Origin: SIG447 sp045577075
GTDB lineage: Bacteria > Bacillota > Clostridia > UMGS1883 > UMGS1540
Direction: 5' to 3'
Assembly (NCBI GenBank): GCA_045577075.1
Contig: JAZNHR010000024.1
Location: 1-42,170 of the forward strand
DNA: 42,170 nt
Positions within the stretch are counted from its first letter, which is position 1, and every line of letters begins with the position of its first letter. A program made the translations under genes and the position numbers. The notes beneath the pieces were generated by a model that did not search any database, had not been told where the DNA came from, and worked only from the letters and a program-made list of their open reading frames with translations. Below are positions 1 to 7,706 of this stretch, in pieces.

Positions 1-887
1 GCACCGATAAAGGTGTACCCGTGGCTAGATAGGGTTTGACGGGTATTTTCCACCTTTTCTGCAAACGCTTTGAGCGCCTCGCTATATCCTTCGGCAAGGT
101 AGCGATTGACGCGGTCTAACGACTGCAAAATGAGATAAGACGGGCTTGTGGAGCCGAAAAGCGCGAGGGATGCTTTTGCGTGGGCGGCAAAGCAGTTCGG
201 CGCCTTTTTGTGTACATGGAGATACGCGCCGCCGGTTAAAACGGGCAAGGTTTTGTGTGCCGAGTCACAGCACATATCTGCCCCTAAATCTAAGGGGTGG
301 CGCGAGGGGGACAGAAAGCGCAGATACGCGCCGTGGGCATTATCCACAAAAAGAAGCACACCCTTCTCGTGGCAAACCCGGGCAAGAGCCTCAATATCTG
401 CCATGTTCCCCAAATAGTCCGGGCTGGTTATATACACTGCCGCCGCCGTTTCGGCTTTGAGGGCACGGGCGAGGGCGGCAGGGGAAACGGTGCAGGCAAG
501 ATAGCTTTCCCCTTCCATAGGATAGAGCCACTCTACATCTATATCCAAAAGCGCTGCCGCGCTCGTAAACGTTTTGTGGGCGTTTCGCCCGGCAAGGATA
601 CGAGGGGTGCACCCCTTCTCCGCGCAGTACCGGCGAAACAGATGCAGCATGGCGCGAATGGCACTGGAAGAGCCTTCCGTAGTATAAAAGGTCTCGCCGC
701 CAAAGAGGGAAGATGCGTTTGTCTCGCTTTCCCGTATGATGCCATTAGCTTCATACAGGCTGTCCGCACCGGCAACCTCTGTAATATCTGCCCCATAGCC
801 GAATGCACCTTTGTGGCCCGGCATATGCAGGCGCAGGGCATTTCTTTTTATGTAGCTTTCTACAAAATCACAAATCGGCGTATTCAC
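1..887 (-). CDS. PLP-dependent Orn/Lys/Arg decarboxylase-family protein (C-terminus cut by window edge)
   Basis: This fold type I PLP enzyme resembles the Orn/Lys/Arg decarboxylase major domain, but many Clostridia homologues are annotated only as aminotransferases and the substrate cannot be read here. The first 295 residues are present. HMPGHKG lies at residues 21-27. An FVDNAHGA stretch carries the PLP-ring Asp at about 182. DSAHKTLPVLTGG carries the Schiff-base Lys at about 212. I chose the GTG at 887 because GAGG sits six bases upstream and the protein then begins MNTPICDFVE. It lies 21 bp after the SCIFF maturase on the same strand and is probably cotranscribed with it. Family members usually run to about 450-480 residues, so roughly 160-190 are missing beyond the window. 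Confidence 0.85.
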   Translation of the reverse strand, partial: MNTPICDFVESYIKRNALRLHMPGHKGAFGYGADITEVAGADSLYEANGIIRESETNASSLFGGETFYTTEGSSSAIRAMLHLFRRYCAEKGCTPRILAGRNAHKTFTSAAALLDIDVEWLYPMEGESYLACTVSPAALARALKAETAAAVYITSPDYLGNMADIEALARVCHEKGVLLFVDNAHGAYLRFLSPSRHPLDLGADMCCDSAHKTLPVLTGGAYLHVHKKAPNCFAAHAKASLALFGSTSPSYLILQSLDRVNRYLAEGYSEALKAFAEKVENTRQTLSSHGYTFIG

Positions 888-908
888 AGTTCACCTCAAA
901 CGTGCAGT

Positions 909-2288
909 TTATTCCCGAAGGGCGCGGTCCACCGCGACCATAATGGCACACTCCATACGCTTTCTGAAAAGCTTACAGCCGTACTCGTAAATGCCCCGGA
1001 CAGACCCTGTGGCGTGGTAGGCATTGGCAGCACAGCCGCCGCTACAGTAAAGCTTTGCCCAGCAGTCTTTGCAGTCGGGTCTAGCATACACGTTGCAGTC
1101 CCCAAAGCTTTTTTGCACCTCGGGGTTTGTAACGCCTTCCCAGATGTCGCCAAGGCGAAATTTTTCGTCCCCGACGAATTGGTGACAGGGATAAAGGTCG
1201 CCGCTGGGCGTCACTGCCATATATTCTGTTCCCGAGCCGCAGCCGGAAATACGCTTATAGATGCAGGGACCACCTTTTAGGTCTATCATATAGTGGTAGA
1301 AGGTAAAGGGCTTGCCTTCCTTGTCTTTTTCGAGCATAAGCTCTGCAAGCGCTTCATACTGCTCGAGGACGATGGGCAAATCTTCTTCCGTAAGCGCCGC
1401 CATATCCCCTTCGGCACATACCACCGGCTCCATGCTAAGCTCTGTAAACCCTAAAGAGAGCATGGTTTTGATATCCTCGAGAAAGTCCGGATTTTCATGG
1501 GTGAAGGTGCCACGCATATAATAATCCTTGCCGCCCCGCGCCGCCACTAGCTTTTGAAATTTCGGAACGATTTTCTCCCAGCTGCCGTTCCCTTGGTAGT
1601 CTACGCGGTAGCGGTCATGCACTTCTTTTCTGCCGTCCAGGCTTAATACGACGTTACTCATCTCTCGATTTGCAAAGTCAATCACGTCATCGTCAATTAG
1701 AACGCCGTTTGTGGTAAGGGTAAAGCGGAAATTTTTGTTCTTCTCCTTTTCGATGCTTCTCGCGTAGGCAACCAGTTCTTTCACAACTTCAAAATTCATA
1801 AGGGGCTCGCCGCCGAAAAAGTCAACCTCCAAATTGTGCCGCGTCCCAGAGTTTTCCACGAGGAAATCTAAAGCCCGCTTGCCGACTTCAAAGGACATAA
1901 GTGCCCGTTCTCCCTTGTAATTTCCCTGGCTTGCAAAGCAGTAGGCACAGTTTAAATTACAGGCGTGGGCAATGTGGAGGCACAGGGCTTTTATGACGCC
2001 TGCCGTCTTTTGCTTGAGTGTGCCGGCTTTATCGGAAAACGTATCGGGGGAAAAAAGACGGCCTTCTTCCTTCAGTTCTTCAATCTGGGCGTAGCATTCT
2101 TCTAAATCTTGTTTTGTAACGCCGTCTTTTCCTTCGTATTGTTCTGCTAAAACCGCCAGGACCTTTTCCTTCGGCTCTTTTTCATAAAGGGCAATGGCGT
2201 CGTAGGCAATCTCGTCCACGGCATGCACGGAGCCTGACGAAATGTCCAGCACAATATTGTAGCCCCCAAGTTTATACTGATGAATCAT
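909..2288 (-). CDS. SCIFF peptide thioether maturase (radical SAM, SPASM)
   Basis: This 459-residue radical SAM enzyme is of the type that crosslinks Cys residues of the SCIFF peptide to acceptor side chains as thioethers. An N-terminal peptide-recognition region (about 1-90) is followed by the SAM-cluster motif C110-x3-C114-x2-C117 and a GGEP motif. The C-terminal SPASM region has Cys-rich stretches, including CGSG, YPCH, CKDCWAKLYCSGGC and nearby Cys, that should bind two auxiliary 4Fe-4S clusters. The start is the ATG at 2288, with AAGGAG upstream; the longer reading to 2327 runs into the upstream hairpin. The SCIFF precursor lies immediately upstream, which makes the assignment firm. A PLP enzyme follows. 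Confidence 0.93.
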   Translation of the reverse strand: MIHQYKLGGYNIVLDISSGSVHAVDEIAYDAIALYEKEPKEKVLAVLAEQYEGKDGVTKQDLEECYAQIEELKEEGRLFSPDTFSDKAGTLKQKTAGVIKALCLHIAHACNLNCAYCFASQGNYKGERALMSFEVGKRALDFLVENSGTRHNLEVDFFGGEPLMNFEVVKELVAYARSIEKEKNKNFRFTLTTNGVLIDDDVIDFANREMSNVVLSLDGRKEVHDRYRVDYQGNGSWEKIVPKFQKLVAARGGKDYYMRGTFTHENPDFLEDIKTMLSLGFTELSMEPVVCAEGDMAALTEEDLPIVLEQYEALAELMLEKDKEGKPFTFYHYMIDLKGGPCIYKRISGCGSGTEYMAVTPSGDLYPCHQFVGDEKFRLGDIWEGVTNPEVQKSFGDCNVYARPDCKDCWAKLYCSGGCAANAYHATGSVRGIYEYGCKLFRKRMECAIMVAVDRALRE

Positions 2289-2302
2289 GTATTTCTCCTT
2301 TT

Positions 2303-2335
2303 GACAACAAAAACGCCGCCCGAACATAGGGCGGC
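2303..2335 (-). terminator. terminator-like attenuator between SCIFF peptide and maturase
   Basis: On the minus strand, GCCGCCC pairs with GGGCGGC across a 7-nt loop and is followed by GTTTTTGTTG. It sits 16 bp after the SCIFF stop and just before the maturase ribosome binding site. No second promoter is visible between the two genes, so it probably works by partial readthrough and lowers maturase levels relative to precursor. Confidence 0.75.
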
Positions 2336-2351
2336 ATTTCTACACTTGCAA

Positions 2352-2504
2352 TTACTTGCTTTCTTTTGCGTTTTCGCACTGCTGATTTGCAATACCGCAG
2401 CTTGTTTTGCAGGCAGACTGGCAAGAGGTCTGGCATTCGCCGCAGCCGCCGTTTTTTGCACTTTCGCATAAATTACGTGTTTCAATTGTCTTAATATGTT
2501 TCAT
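2352..2504 (-). CDS. SCIFF (six-Cys-in-forty-five) ranthipeptide precursor
   Basis: This 50-residue peptide begins MKHIKTIET and contains the hallmark GGCGECQTSCQSACKTSC core followed by NQQCE, which identifies it as SCIFF, a near-universal ranthipeptide of Clostridia linked to quorum-like and metabolic control. Cysteines are at 13, 21, 24, 28, 32, 36 and 43, which is seven; C13 lies in the leader-like N-terminus. The residue after C36 is Gly37, whereas I recall Thr at this place in characterised SCIFF peptides. GGGAGG precedes the ATG at 2504. It has its own strong promoter, and the radical SAM maturase is directly downstream. Confidence 0.95.
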   Translation of the reverse strand: MKHIKTIETRNLCESAKNGGCGECQTSCQSACKTSCGIANQQCENAKESK

Positions 2505-2536
2505 TTTGTAAGTCCTCCCAAAAAATTCTTTCCTAC

Positions 2537-2565
2537 AGTATACCATATCTTTTTTGTAAAGTCAA
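2537..2565 (-). promoter_or_regulatory. SigA-type promoter for the SCIFF peptide
   Basis: The minus strand carries TTGACT (2565-2560), a 17-bp spacer and TATACT (2542-2537). It lies 33 bp upstream of the SCIFF start and just after the stop of the hydrogenase operon. Confidence 0.85.
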
Positions 2566-2589
2566 CACTAAAAATCGGAAAATCCGCGG

Positions 2590-4026
2590 CTAGCTTTTTT
2601 GTGTGACGCGAATGGCATCCGCAATCGTTTTTTCGTATGCTTCCTTACCGTAGCGGTCTACCTGGGATTTATCCTTGGGGCCGTGGGTCAGGCACCCTGC
2701 ACCGCCAATGCAGCCACCCACGCACGCCATACCTTCAATAAAGTTTGCATCCAGTAGGTTTTTACTCTTTTTCAGTAGCGCGATGCGGCATTCCTCAATC
2801 CCGTCACAGGAGATGGGGGAAAGGGGGAAGTCCTCCTGCCCGTGTTCTTTAAGCGCCTCGGCCACGGCTTCCGCAAGGCCACCGCAACGGGCAAAAATTC
2901 TGCCGAAATAGGAGGCATTATCGAGAATGCTTTCGTCCAGTTCCGTAATATCCAAATCGCGGCTGTCAAAAAGAGCCTGGAGTTCCTCAAACGTCAGCGC
3001 CACATCTACATACGGTGCCACATCCTCCTTTTGCACCTCCGCCTTTTTCGCCGTACAGGGACCGATAAAGACCACCTTCGCATCCTTATCCGTTTCCTTA
3101 ATGAATCTCGAGATGGTCGCCATGGGCGAAAGGTTATGGGAAATAAAGGGCACAAGGTCAGGGAAATTCTTTTCAATATACGAAACAAATCCGGGGCAGC
3201 AGGAACTTGTCAAAAAGCCTTTTTCCACAAGCTCGCGGCTTTCCGCATCTGCCACCATGTCTGCGCCCAGCGCCGCTTCCACCACTGTGTGAAAACCGAG
3301 AGCTTTAATGCCCGAAACCACTTGCCCGAGCTGGGCATAGGTAAACTGGCTGGAAATGGTGGGCGCGACAACAGCATACACCTTATACTTTGTGTTTCCC
3401 TCGCTTTTTTTAATCAGGTCAATGGCATCCAAAATAAACGATTTGTCGGAAATGGCACCAAAGGGACATTGGTATACACAGGCACCGCAGGCAATACATT
3501 TTTCGTTATGAATCAGTGCCGCCTTGTTTTCGTCCATGGAAATCGCCTTGACCTTGCAGGCGTTCTGGCAGGGACGCTTATGGCTCGTGATGGCACTGAA
3601 GGGGCAAACCTTGGCGCAGGCACCGCACTCGACGCACTTGGTCTTGTCAATATGGGCTTTTTGCTGGTCGTCAAAGGTAATGGCACCTTTGGGGCAAACG
3701 TCCTCACACCGGTGGGCAAGACAGCCGCGGCACGCCTCCGTCACTTCATAGCCACCCATGGGACATTCGTCACAGGCAATAGAAATAACCTCAATCACGT
3801 TGGGGTTTTCCCTGTCACCACCCATGGCAAGCTTGACGCGTTTTGACAAAATGGCGCGCTCCTTGTAAATACAGCAGCGCATGGTGGCTTTGGGGCCGGG
3901 CACAAGGACTTCCGGAATATCCAGCACCTTTTCTGCAAAATGATCGCCCCAGGCACATCTTGCAACCTCCCGAAGCACCTTGTATTTTAAATGTTGGATT
4001 TTTGTGTCAAATTTTCGTAATTTCAT
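2590..4026 (-). CDS. [FeFe] hydrogenase, group B-like, monomeric with ferredoxin-type clusters
   Basis: This 478-residue cytoplasmic protein should interconvert protons, electrons and H2. An N-terminal region has Cys motifs at 85-111 and ferredoxin-like 4Fe-4S motifs at 131-141 and 177-187, with extra Cys at 153 and 157. The H-cluster domain follows. SSCCPGF has the proton-relay Cys 276 and ligand Cys 277, GPCTAKKAE has ligand Cys 324, and MACVGGC has ligands 435 and 439. All H-cluster ligands are present, so it is probably catalytic. GPC in place of MPC, and the length, fit group B rather than the group A bifurcating enzymes. It is last in a four-gene operon, 12 bp after the phosphatase gene. 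Its physiological electron partner is unknown. Confidence 0.9.
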   Translation of the reverse strand: MKLRKFDTKIQHLKYKVLREVARCAWGDHFAEKVLDIPEVLVPGPKATMRCCIYKERAILSKRVKLAMGGDRENPNVIEVISIACDECPMGGYEVTEACRGCLAHRCEDVCPKGAITFDDQQKAHIDKTKCVECGACAKVCPFSAITSHKRPCQNACKVKAISMDENKAALIHNEKCIACGACVYQCPFGAISDKSFILDAIDLIKKSEGNTKYKVYAVVAPTISSQFTYAQLGQVVSGIKALGFHTVVEAALGADMVADAESRELVEKGFLTSSCCPGFVSYIEKNFPDLVPFISHNLSPMATISRFIKETDKDAKVVFIGPCTAKKAEVQKEDVAPYVDVALTFEELQALFDSRDLDITELDESILDNASYFGRIFARCGGLAEAVAEALKEHGQEDFPLSPISCDGIEECRIALLKKSKNLLDANFIEGMACVGGCIGGAGCLTHGPKDKSQVDRYGKEAYEKTIADAIRVTQKS

Positions 4027-4038
4027 GTTTTGTTCCTC

Positions 4039-5211
4039 TTAAAAATAACTGACTTTAATGTGCTTTCCCATTTGTTGTAGGCAAGCGGAAAGCTCTTTTA
4101 CGAGATTCATCTTGATGTTAAAGTTTATGGGAAGATCCGGGTTTTGATGTGCCGGATTTATGGCGCGTCCCACATAGAAATTGATGTCCGTCGCTTCCTC
4201 GAAAAGAAGCTGCGCAATTTGGGAAGCCCCGTCGCGTCCCATGGCCCACTTTTCATAGTCCTTGTTTTCTGAAACGAAGTCTTTGGCATATTCCAGCACC
4301 CGGTTTATGGTGATGACCCCTTCCGTCACAAGGTCCACCCCGTCAATTTTCGCAATGGGCGGCACGCCATTTTCCCCGAACTCCAGGGTCGTTACAAGCT
4401 TTTTGCCGAGATAGTTTGCAGCAATAGAGGCGGTGGTGCCGCCGCAAACGATGTGCTTACCTTCTTTCGAGAAAAAAAGTGCCATCATTTTATTGCCGTC
4501 ATCCCGGTTTGAGGGCGGGCCGAACAAAAGATTTACGGGGTTTCGCTTACGGATACGAATGGCGCAAGCCGTCACATCGTCCCCGGGTCTGCCACCGTAC
4601 AGCTTATTGCACTCGTCCACTAAAATGGTGGCGAGGGTTTTGGCGTTATAGCCGGCACATTCTAGCGGCTCCATAAACCGAATAATGTCCTCCCGCTTCC
4701 AGCCAAAGTTTAGCTTTCCACCGATGCCTGCATGGGGACAGCCGTCACTCATGGCAAAAAACAGGTCATTTTCCGCAAGATAAATTTTGGATTTTAACAG
4801 CTTTTTATCCCCGATGATAATTTCTTCTACGGGATACTCGTAATTCTCACCGTCGCGCAGGATAAAAACCTTGGGGTTATCGTACTGAATGATTTCGGCG
4901 TACTCGTTGTTTTTAATATGGATAATCGTAAAGGTGGAGTACGCAAGGCCGCGCACGGAGCACACGGGAAGCGTTGCCGCAACGGTGGACACGGCATTTT
5001 CAATGGAAAGCCCGGCGTGCATGAGGGTCGATAGAATTTTCGAAGTCAGGGTCGATAAAATATTGGCTTTCACACCGCTTCCCAGCCCGTCGGCAAGGAC
5101 CACGATGGCAGAGGCGTCATCCTCGTTTACAATTTCCACATGGTCGCCGCAAAGCTCCTCGCCGTGGTGGTTTATGCTGCGAAAGCCAATGTCCGCATAT
5201 AAATCATTCAT
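4039..5211 (-). CDS. SpoIIE-type PP2C serine/threonine phosphatase
   Basis: This 390-residue protein has a PPM/SpoIIE phosphatase domain in its first 240 or so residues. The metal-binding Asp motifs are present: ADGLGSG near 40-46, SDGCPHAG, and GDDVTACAIRI. The C-terminal 150 residues match nothing I can name. Proteins of this class usually dephosphorylate anti-sigma-factor antagonists, but no kinase or antagonist gene is present here. I prefer the ATG at 5211, which overlaps the upstream stop by 8 bp and has AAGGAG ten bases upstream; a TTG at 5217 is possible. Its place between a sensory and a catalytic hydrogenase suggests that it carries the output of H2 or redox sensing. Confidence 0.85.
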   Translation of the reverse strand: MNDLYADIGFRSINHHGEELCGDHVEIVNEDDASAIVVLADGLGSGVKANILSTLTSKILSTLMHAGLSIENAVSTVAATLPVCSVRGLAYSTFTIIHIKNNEYAEIIQYDNPKVFILRDGENYEYPVEEIIIGDKKLLKSKIYLAENDLFFAMSDGCPHAGIGGKLNFGWKREDIIRFMEPLECAGYNAKTLATILVDECNKLYGGRPGDDVTACAIRIRKRNPVNLLFGPPSNRDDGNKMMALFFSKEGKHIVCGGTTASIAANYLGKKLVTTLEFGENGVPPIAKIDGVDLVTEGVITINRVLEYAKDFVSENKDYEKWAMGRDGASQIAQLLFEEATDINFYVGRAINPAHQNPDLPINFNIKMNLVKELSACLQQMGKHIKVSYF

Positions 5212-6877
5212 CGGCAATCGTCTCCTTCAGCTTTGTAAGCGCGATTTTCGTTTCTGCCGCCGTCTCGCCGAGTAGCAGGGCGATTTCCTGCACAATGCGA
5301 AGCTGTTTATCTACAACCTTGTCGGCAACGTCCACGGTCTGGGCGCTGATGCGTTCTTTTTTCTGGCGACTCATTTCTTCGTCCGTGACATCGCGGAGCA
5401 TACATATGAGAATGTGGAATTCCTTGTCGGGAATAATCGTTTCTTCCACATACCGGTCGTACTCTGCAAGATAGATGCGCTTAGCGTTTAGCGGTCGCTG
5501 GCTTTCCTGTACATGGAGAAAGTCCATAGGGTCCATAATGCGTACAATGGGCTCGCCCATCACATCCGCAGAAGAACGGACGTGGAGTAACTTTCTCGCG
5601 GAGGGGTTTATAAGCTGGACCTCCAAGCGGTCGTTTACCACGATAATACCGTTGGGGGTGTTGCCCACGATGTTATCGGAAAAGCTTTCCGCTTTTTCTT
5701 TGAGATATGGCAGACACATGGAAATCTGTGCCTTGCCCTGGAAAATGGCAACGGCCTTGTCTCGACAGGTATCATAGCCGCAGGAGCCGCAGTTGAGTTC
5801 GTCCTGCGCCTTCATTTTCCCCATATTTTTTAAGACGACCTGCAGTTCTTCTTCCGTCGGCATTTGTGCGTAACGCAAAATGGGATCTATGGCTTTTTTC
5901 ATTTCTTCGTGGGCAGGCTGGGAAACGGGAAAGTCCTTTTCCCCTGCATAGTCGGCAATCGCTTTGTATTCTCTTACCGGACTTCGGTTAAACTTTTCCA
6001 TAACGGGGCCGGAAATACAGCTGCCGCTACATGCCGACATTTCGATAAAGCATTTATGAATATTCCCGTTTTCAATATCCCGCAGTGCGGCCATGCAGTT
6101 TTGCACGCCGTCAATGGCCATATAGGTAAAGCTTGGCACTTCTTCCATGGTTTTTAAGATACCGCCCGTGGTGGGGAAAAAGCGGGCACGGCTCGCGTCC
6201 TCGTGGTCCATATCCGGCTCGAGGGGAATTTCTTCCCGGGCGAGCCAGTTTGTAATTTCCTCGAACGTCAGCACCGCATCTGCATAGCCCTCGTAAACGT
6301 CCGCCTCATCTTTTTTGGATAAACACGGACCGATAAAAACAACCTTCGCATTCTCTACCCGTTTTTTAATGTCCATGGCGTGTGCCTGCATGGGGGACAA
6401 GGTGTCGGCAAGGTGCGGCAGAAGGGCGGGAAAATACTTTTGAATCAAGAGATTGATAGAATGACAGCAGGAGGAAATCAAAATGTCCCTATCATTGTCC
6501 CGGAGCATATTGGTATATTCGTTTTTGACCATGGTAGCCCCCACGGCTGTTTCCTCTGCCGCCGCAAAGCCGAGCTTTCGAAGGGCTTTTTCAAGGCCTT
6601 TTATCCCTACCTCCGGATAATTTGCAATAAAGGAGGGGGCAACGCTTGCATAAACGGGCGCCGCGCCTTGCAAAAGAACGCGTACCTTCTCCGTGCCGTC
6701 CGCAATTTCCTTTGCGTTTTGGGGGCAAACAACGAAGCACTGGCCGCACAAAATACATTCATTGGATAAAATGTGGGCTTGGTTTCCCGAAAATCGAATG
6801 GACTTTACCGGGCAATGGCGGATGCATTTATAGCAGTTTTTACAGTTGGATTTTTTGAGTTTTAACCATTCAGCCAT
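5204..6877 (-). CDS. Sensory [FeFe] hydrogenase with PAS domain (HydS/group C-like)
   Basis: This 557-residue protein is a likely H2 or redox sensor. A two-cluster ferredoxin domain (Cys 12-22 and 41-51) leads into an H-cluster domain. SSCCHS contains Cys 137 and 138, GPCLSKKDE contains Cys 185, and SACSGSC contains Cys 283 and 287. A further 4Fe-4S motif, CGSCGYDTC with C388, lies around 363-388, followed by a PAS domain at about 398-500 and a helical tail. This layout is that of the putative sensory group C hydrogenases and not of high-turnover enzymes. The start has GGAG upstream. It is second in the operon, with a phosphatase overlapping its 3' end. A low-activity catalytic role cannot be excluded. 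Confidence 0.88.
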   Translation of the reverse strand: MAEWLKLKKSNCKNCYKCIRHCPVKSIRFSGNQAHILSNECILCGQCFVVCPQNAKEIADGTEKVRVLLQGAAPVYASVAPSFIANYPEVGIKGLEKALRKLGFAAAEETAVGATMVKNEYTNMLRDNDRDILISSCCHSINLLIQKYFPALLPHLADTLSPMQAHAMDIKKRVENAKVVFIGPCLSKKDEADVYEGYADAVLTFEEITNWLAREEIPLEPDMDHEDASRARFFPTTGGILKTMEEVPSFTYMAIDGVQNCMAALRDIENGNIHKCFIEMSACSGSCISGPVMEKFNRSPVREYKAIADYAGEKDFPVSQPAHEEMKKAIDPILRYAQMPTEEELQVVLKNMGKMKAQDELNCGSCGYDTCRDKAVAIFQGKAQISMCLPYLKEKAESFSDNIVGNTPNGIIVVNDRLEVQLINPSARKLLHVRSSADVMGEPIVRIMDPMDFLHVQESQRPLNAKRIYLAEYDRYVEETIIPDKEFHILICMLRDVTDEEMSRQKKERISAQTVDVADKVVDKQLRIVQEIALLLGETAAETKIALTKLKETIADE

Positions 6878-6892
6878 TTTCTTTCTCCTGTC

Positions 6893-7141
6893 TTAGCGTA
6901 GTTTCGCAAGAATTTGCTGCTCGAAAAAGGGCGTAAAGCCGTCGGGCGTGATGCCGGTAAACACTTCGTCATCCACCGAGACGGAAACACCTTCCCGATT
7001 ACATTTGCCCATGCAAAAACTGCCCGAAAGCGTCACTTTATCTGTAAGCTTATGTTCTTTCAAAGCGGTCTCCAGAAGCCTTACAATTTCATACGAACCT
7101 TTTAAGTGGCAGGAACTGCCGATACATACTTGCACAACCAT
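6893..7141 (-). CDS. NuoE-like [2Fe-2S] thioredoxin-fold ferredoxin
   Basis: This 82-residue protein is a stand-alone thioredoxin-like 2Fe-2S ferredoxin, matching the C-terminal half of NuoE/HydC-type subunits. The ligands are visible as C6-x4-C11 and C43-x3-C47 (CMGKC). It lacks the N-terminal helical part of full-length NuoE (about 160 residues). AAGGAGG precedes the ATG. It opens the hydrogenase operon, 15 bp before the sensory hydrogenase, and probably delivers or senses electrons for one of the two hydrogenases. The partner cannot be told from sequence. Confidence 0.88.
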   Translation of the reverse strand: MVVQVCIGSSCHLKGSYEIVRLLETALKEHKLTDKVTLSGSFCMGKCNREGVSVSVDDEVFTGITPDGFTPFFEQQILAKLR

Positions 7142-7178
7142 AAAACGGCCTCCTTAATTGGTAGGTTTCTTTTCTGCT

Positions 7179-7208
7179 ATTATACCATAAAGTACATTTG
7201 TTTGACAA
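7179..7208 (-). promoter_or_regulatory. Promoter of the hydrogenase operon
   Basis: The minus strand carries TTGTCA (7208-7203), an 18-bp spacer and TATAAT (7184-7179), followed by AAGGAGG and the start of the ferredoxin gene. The yhbY terminator lies just upstream. Confidence 0.8.
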
Positions 7209-7221
7209 GTTTTTTGTGCAA

Positions 7222-7249
7222 ATAAAAAGAGAGCAAAATGCTCCCTTTG
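7222..7249 (-). terminator. Rho-independent terminator of yhbY
   Basis: On the minus strand, GGGAGCA pairs with TGCTCTC around a short T-rich loop and is followed by a TTTTTATTT tail. It begins right after the yhbY stop codon and insulates it from the hydrogenase operon promoter. Confidence 0.85.
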
Positions 7250-7540
7250 TTATTTCGGTATCACAATCGTCTTATTGTTTTTGGATTCTCGGTAAATGAC
7301 GAACTTACTGCCGATGCACTGCACAGGCTCGGCGCCGATGCGTGCGCAGATTGCACCGCAGGTTTCCCGCACATCAAGAAAAGAATTTTCCAACACTTTT
7401 ACCTTAATCAGCTCGTTTGCCTCTAAAGAGAGGTCCAGCATACGAATGGTCGCATCGTCAATGCCGCCTTTTCCAATCTGGTATTTTGCATCAATTTTGT
7501 TTGCAAGCCCTCGCAGGTAGGCTCTTTGTTTTCCTGTCAT
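7250..7540 (-). CDS. yhbY: YhbY/CRM-domain RNA-binding protein
   Basis: This 96-residue protein is one complete CRM (YhbY) domain and is thought to act in assembly of the large ribosomal subunit. It begins MTGKQRAYLRGLA and contains the GKGG loop expected to contact RNA. The length is typical for bacterial YhbY. GGAG precedes the ATG. In many Firmicutes it neighbours nadD, obg or similar genes, but here it is a single-gene unit with its own promoter and terminator, divergent from cysE. Confidence 0.92.
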   Translation of the reverse strand: MTGKQRAYLRGLANKIDAKYQIGKGGIDDATIRMLDLSLEANELIKVKVLENSFLDVRETCGAICARIGAEPVQCIGSKFVIYRESKNNKTIVIPK

Positions 7541-7571
7541 GTTGTTCTCCTTTTAAAATTGTTACGTATAT

Positions 7572-7601
7572 AGCATACCACCCGGGGGAAGCGTTTGTCA
7601 A
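7572..7601 (-). promoter_or_regulatory. Promoter of yhbY
   Basis: The minus strand shows TTGACA (7601-7596), an 18-bp spacer and TATGCT (7577-7572), about 30 bp before the start codon. Confidence 0.75.
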
Positions 7602-7652
7602 GACAAAGTGTTCATTTTAGAGGAGCATTTTGTCGAAACATCGTGGCAAATC

Positions 7653-7682
7653 TTGACACTGTGGCATAAGCTGTGATATACT
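7653..7682 (+). promoter_or_regulatory. Promoter of cysE
   Basis: TTGACA (7653-7658), an 18-bp spacer and TATACT (7677-7682) precede cysE. The expected start site is only about 5 bp from the GGAGG, so the leader is very short and leaves no room for a riboswitch or T-box. Confidence 0.8.
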
Positions 7683-7706
7683 TTTTTTAACTTGGAGGGA
7701 CGGAGT

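Noticed and set aside
297..1280. Long plus-strand reading frame of 327 codons opposite the PLP enzyme and the SCIFF maturase
   Set aside because: It is antisense to two genes with clear family motifs, spans their junction, and its conceptual protein has no recognisable domain.
2842..3846. Plus-strand reading frame of 334 codons opposite the group B-like hydrogenase
   Set aside because: The minus strand encodes all H-cluster ligands; the plus-strand frame has no ribosome binding site or known motif.
7683..7706. Cysteine-responsive leader before cysE
   Set aside because: The expected leader is about 18 nt and holds only the ribosome binding site.
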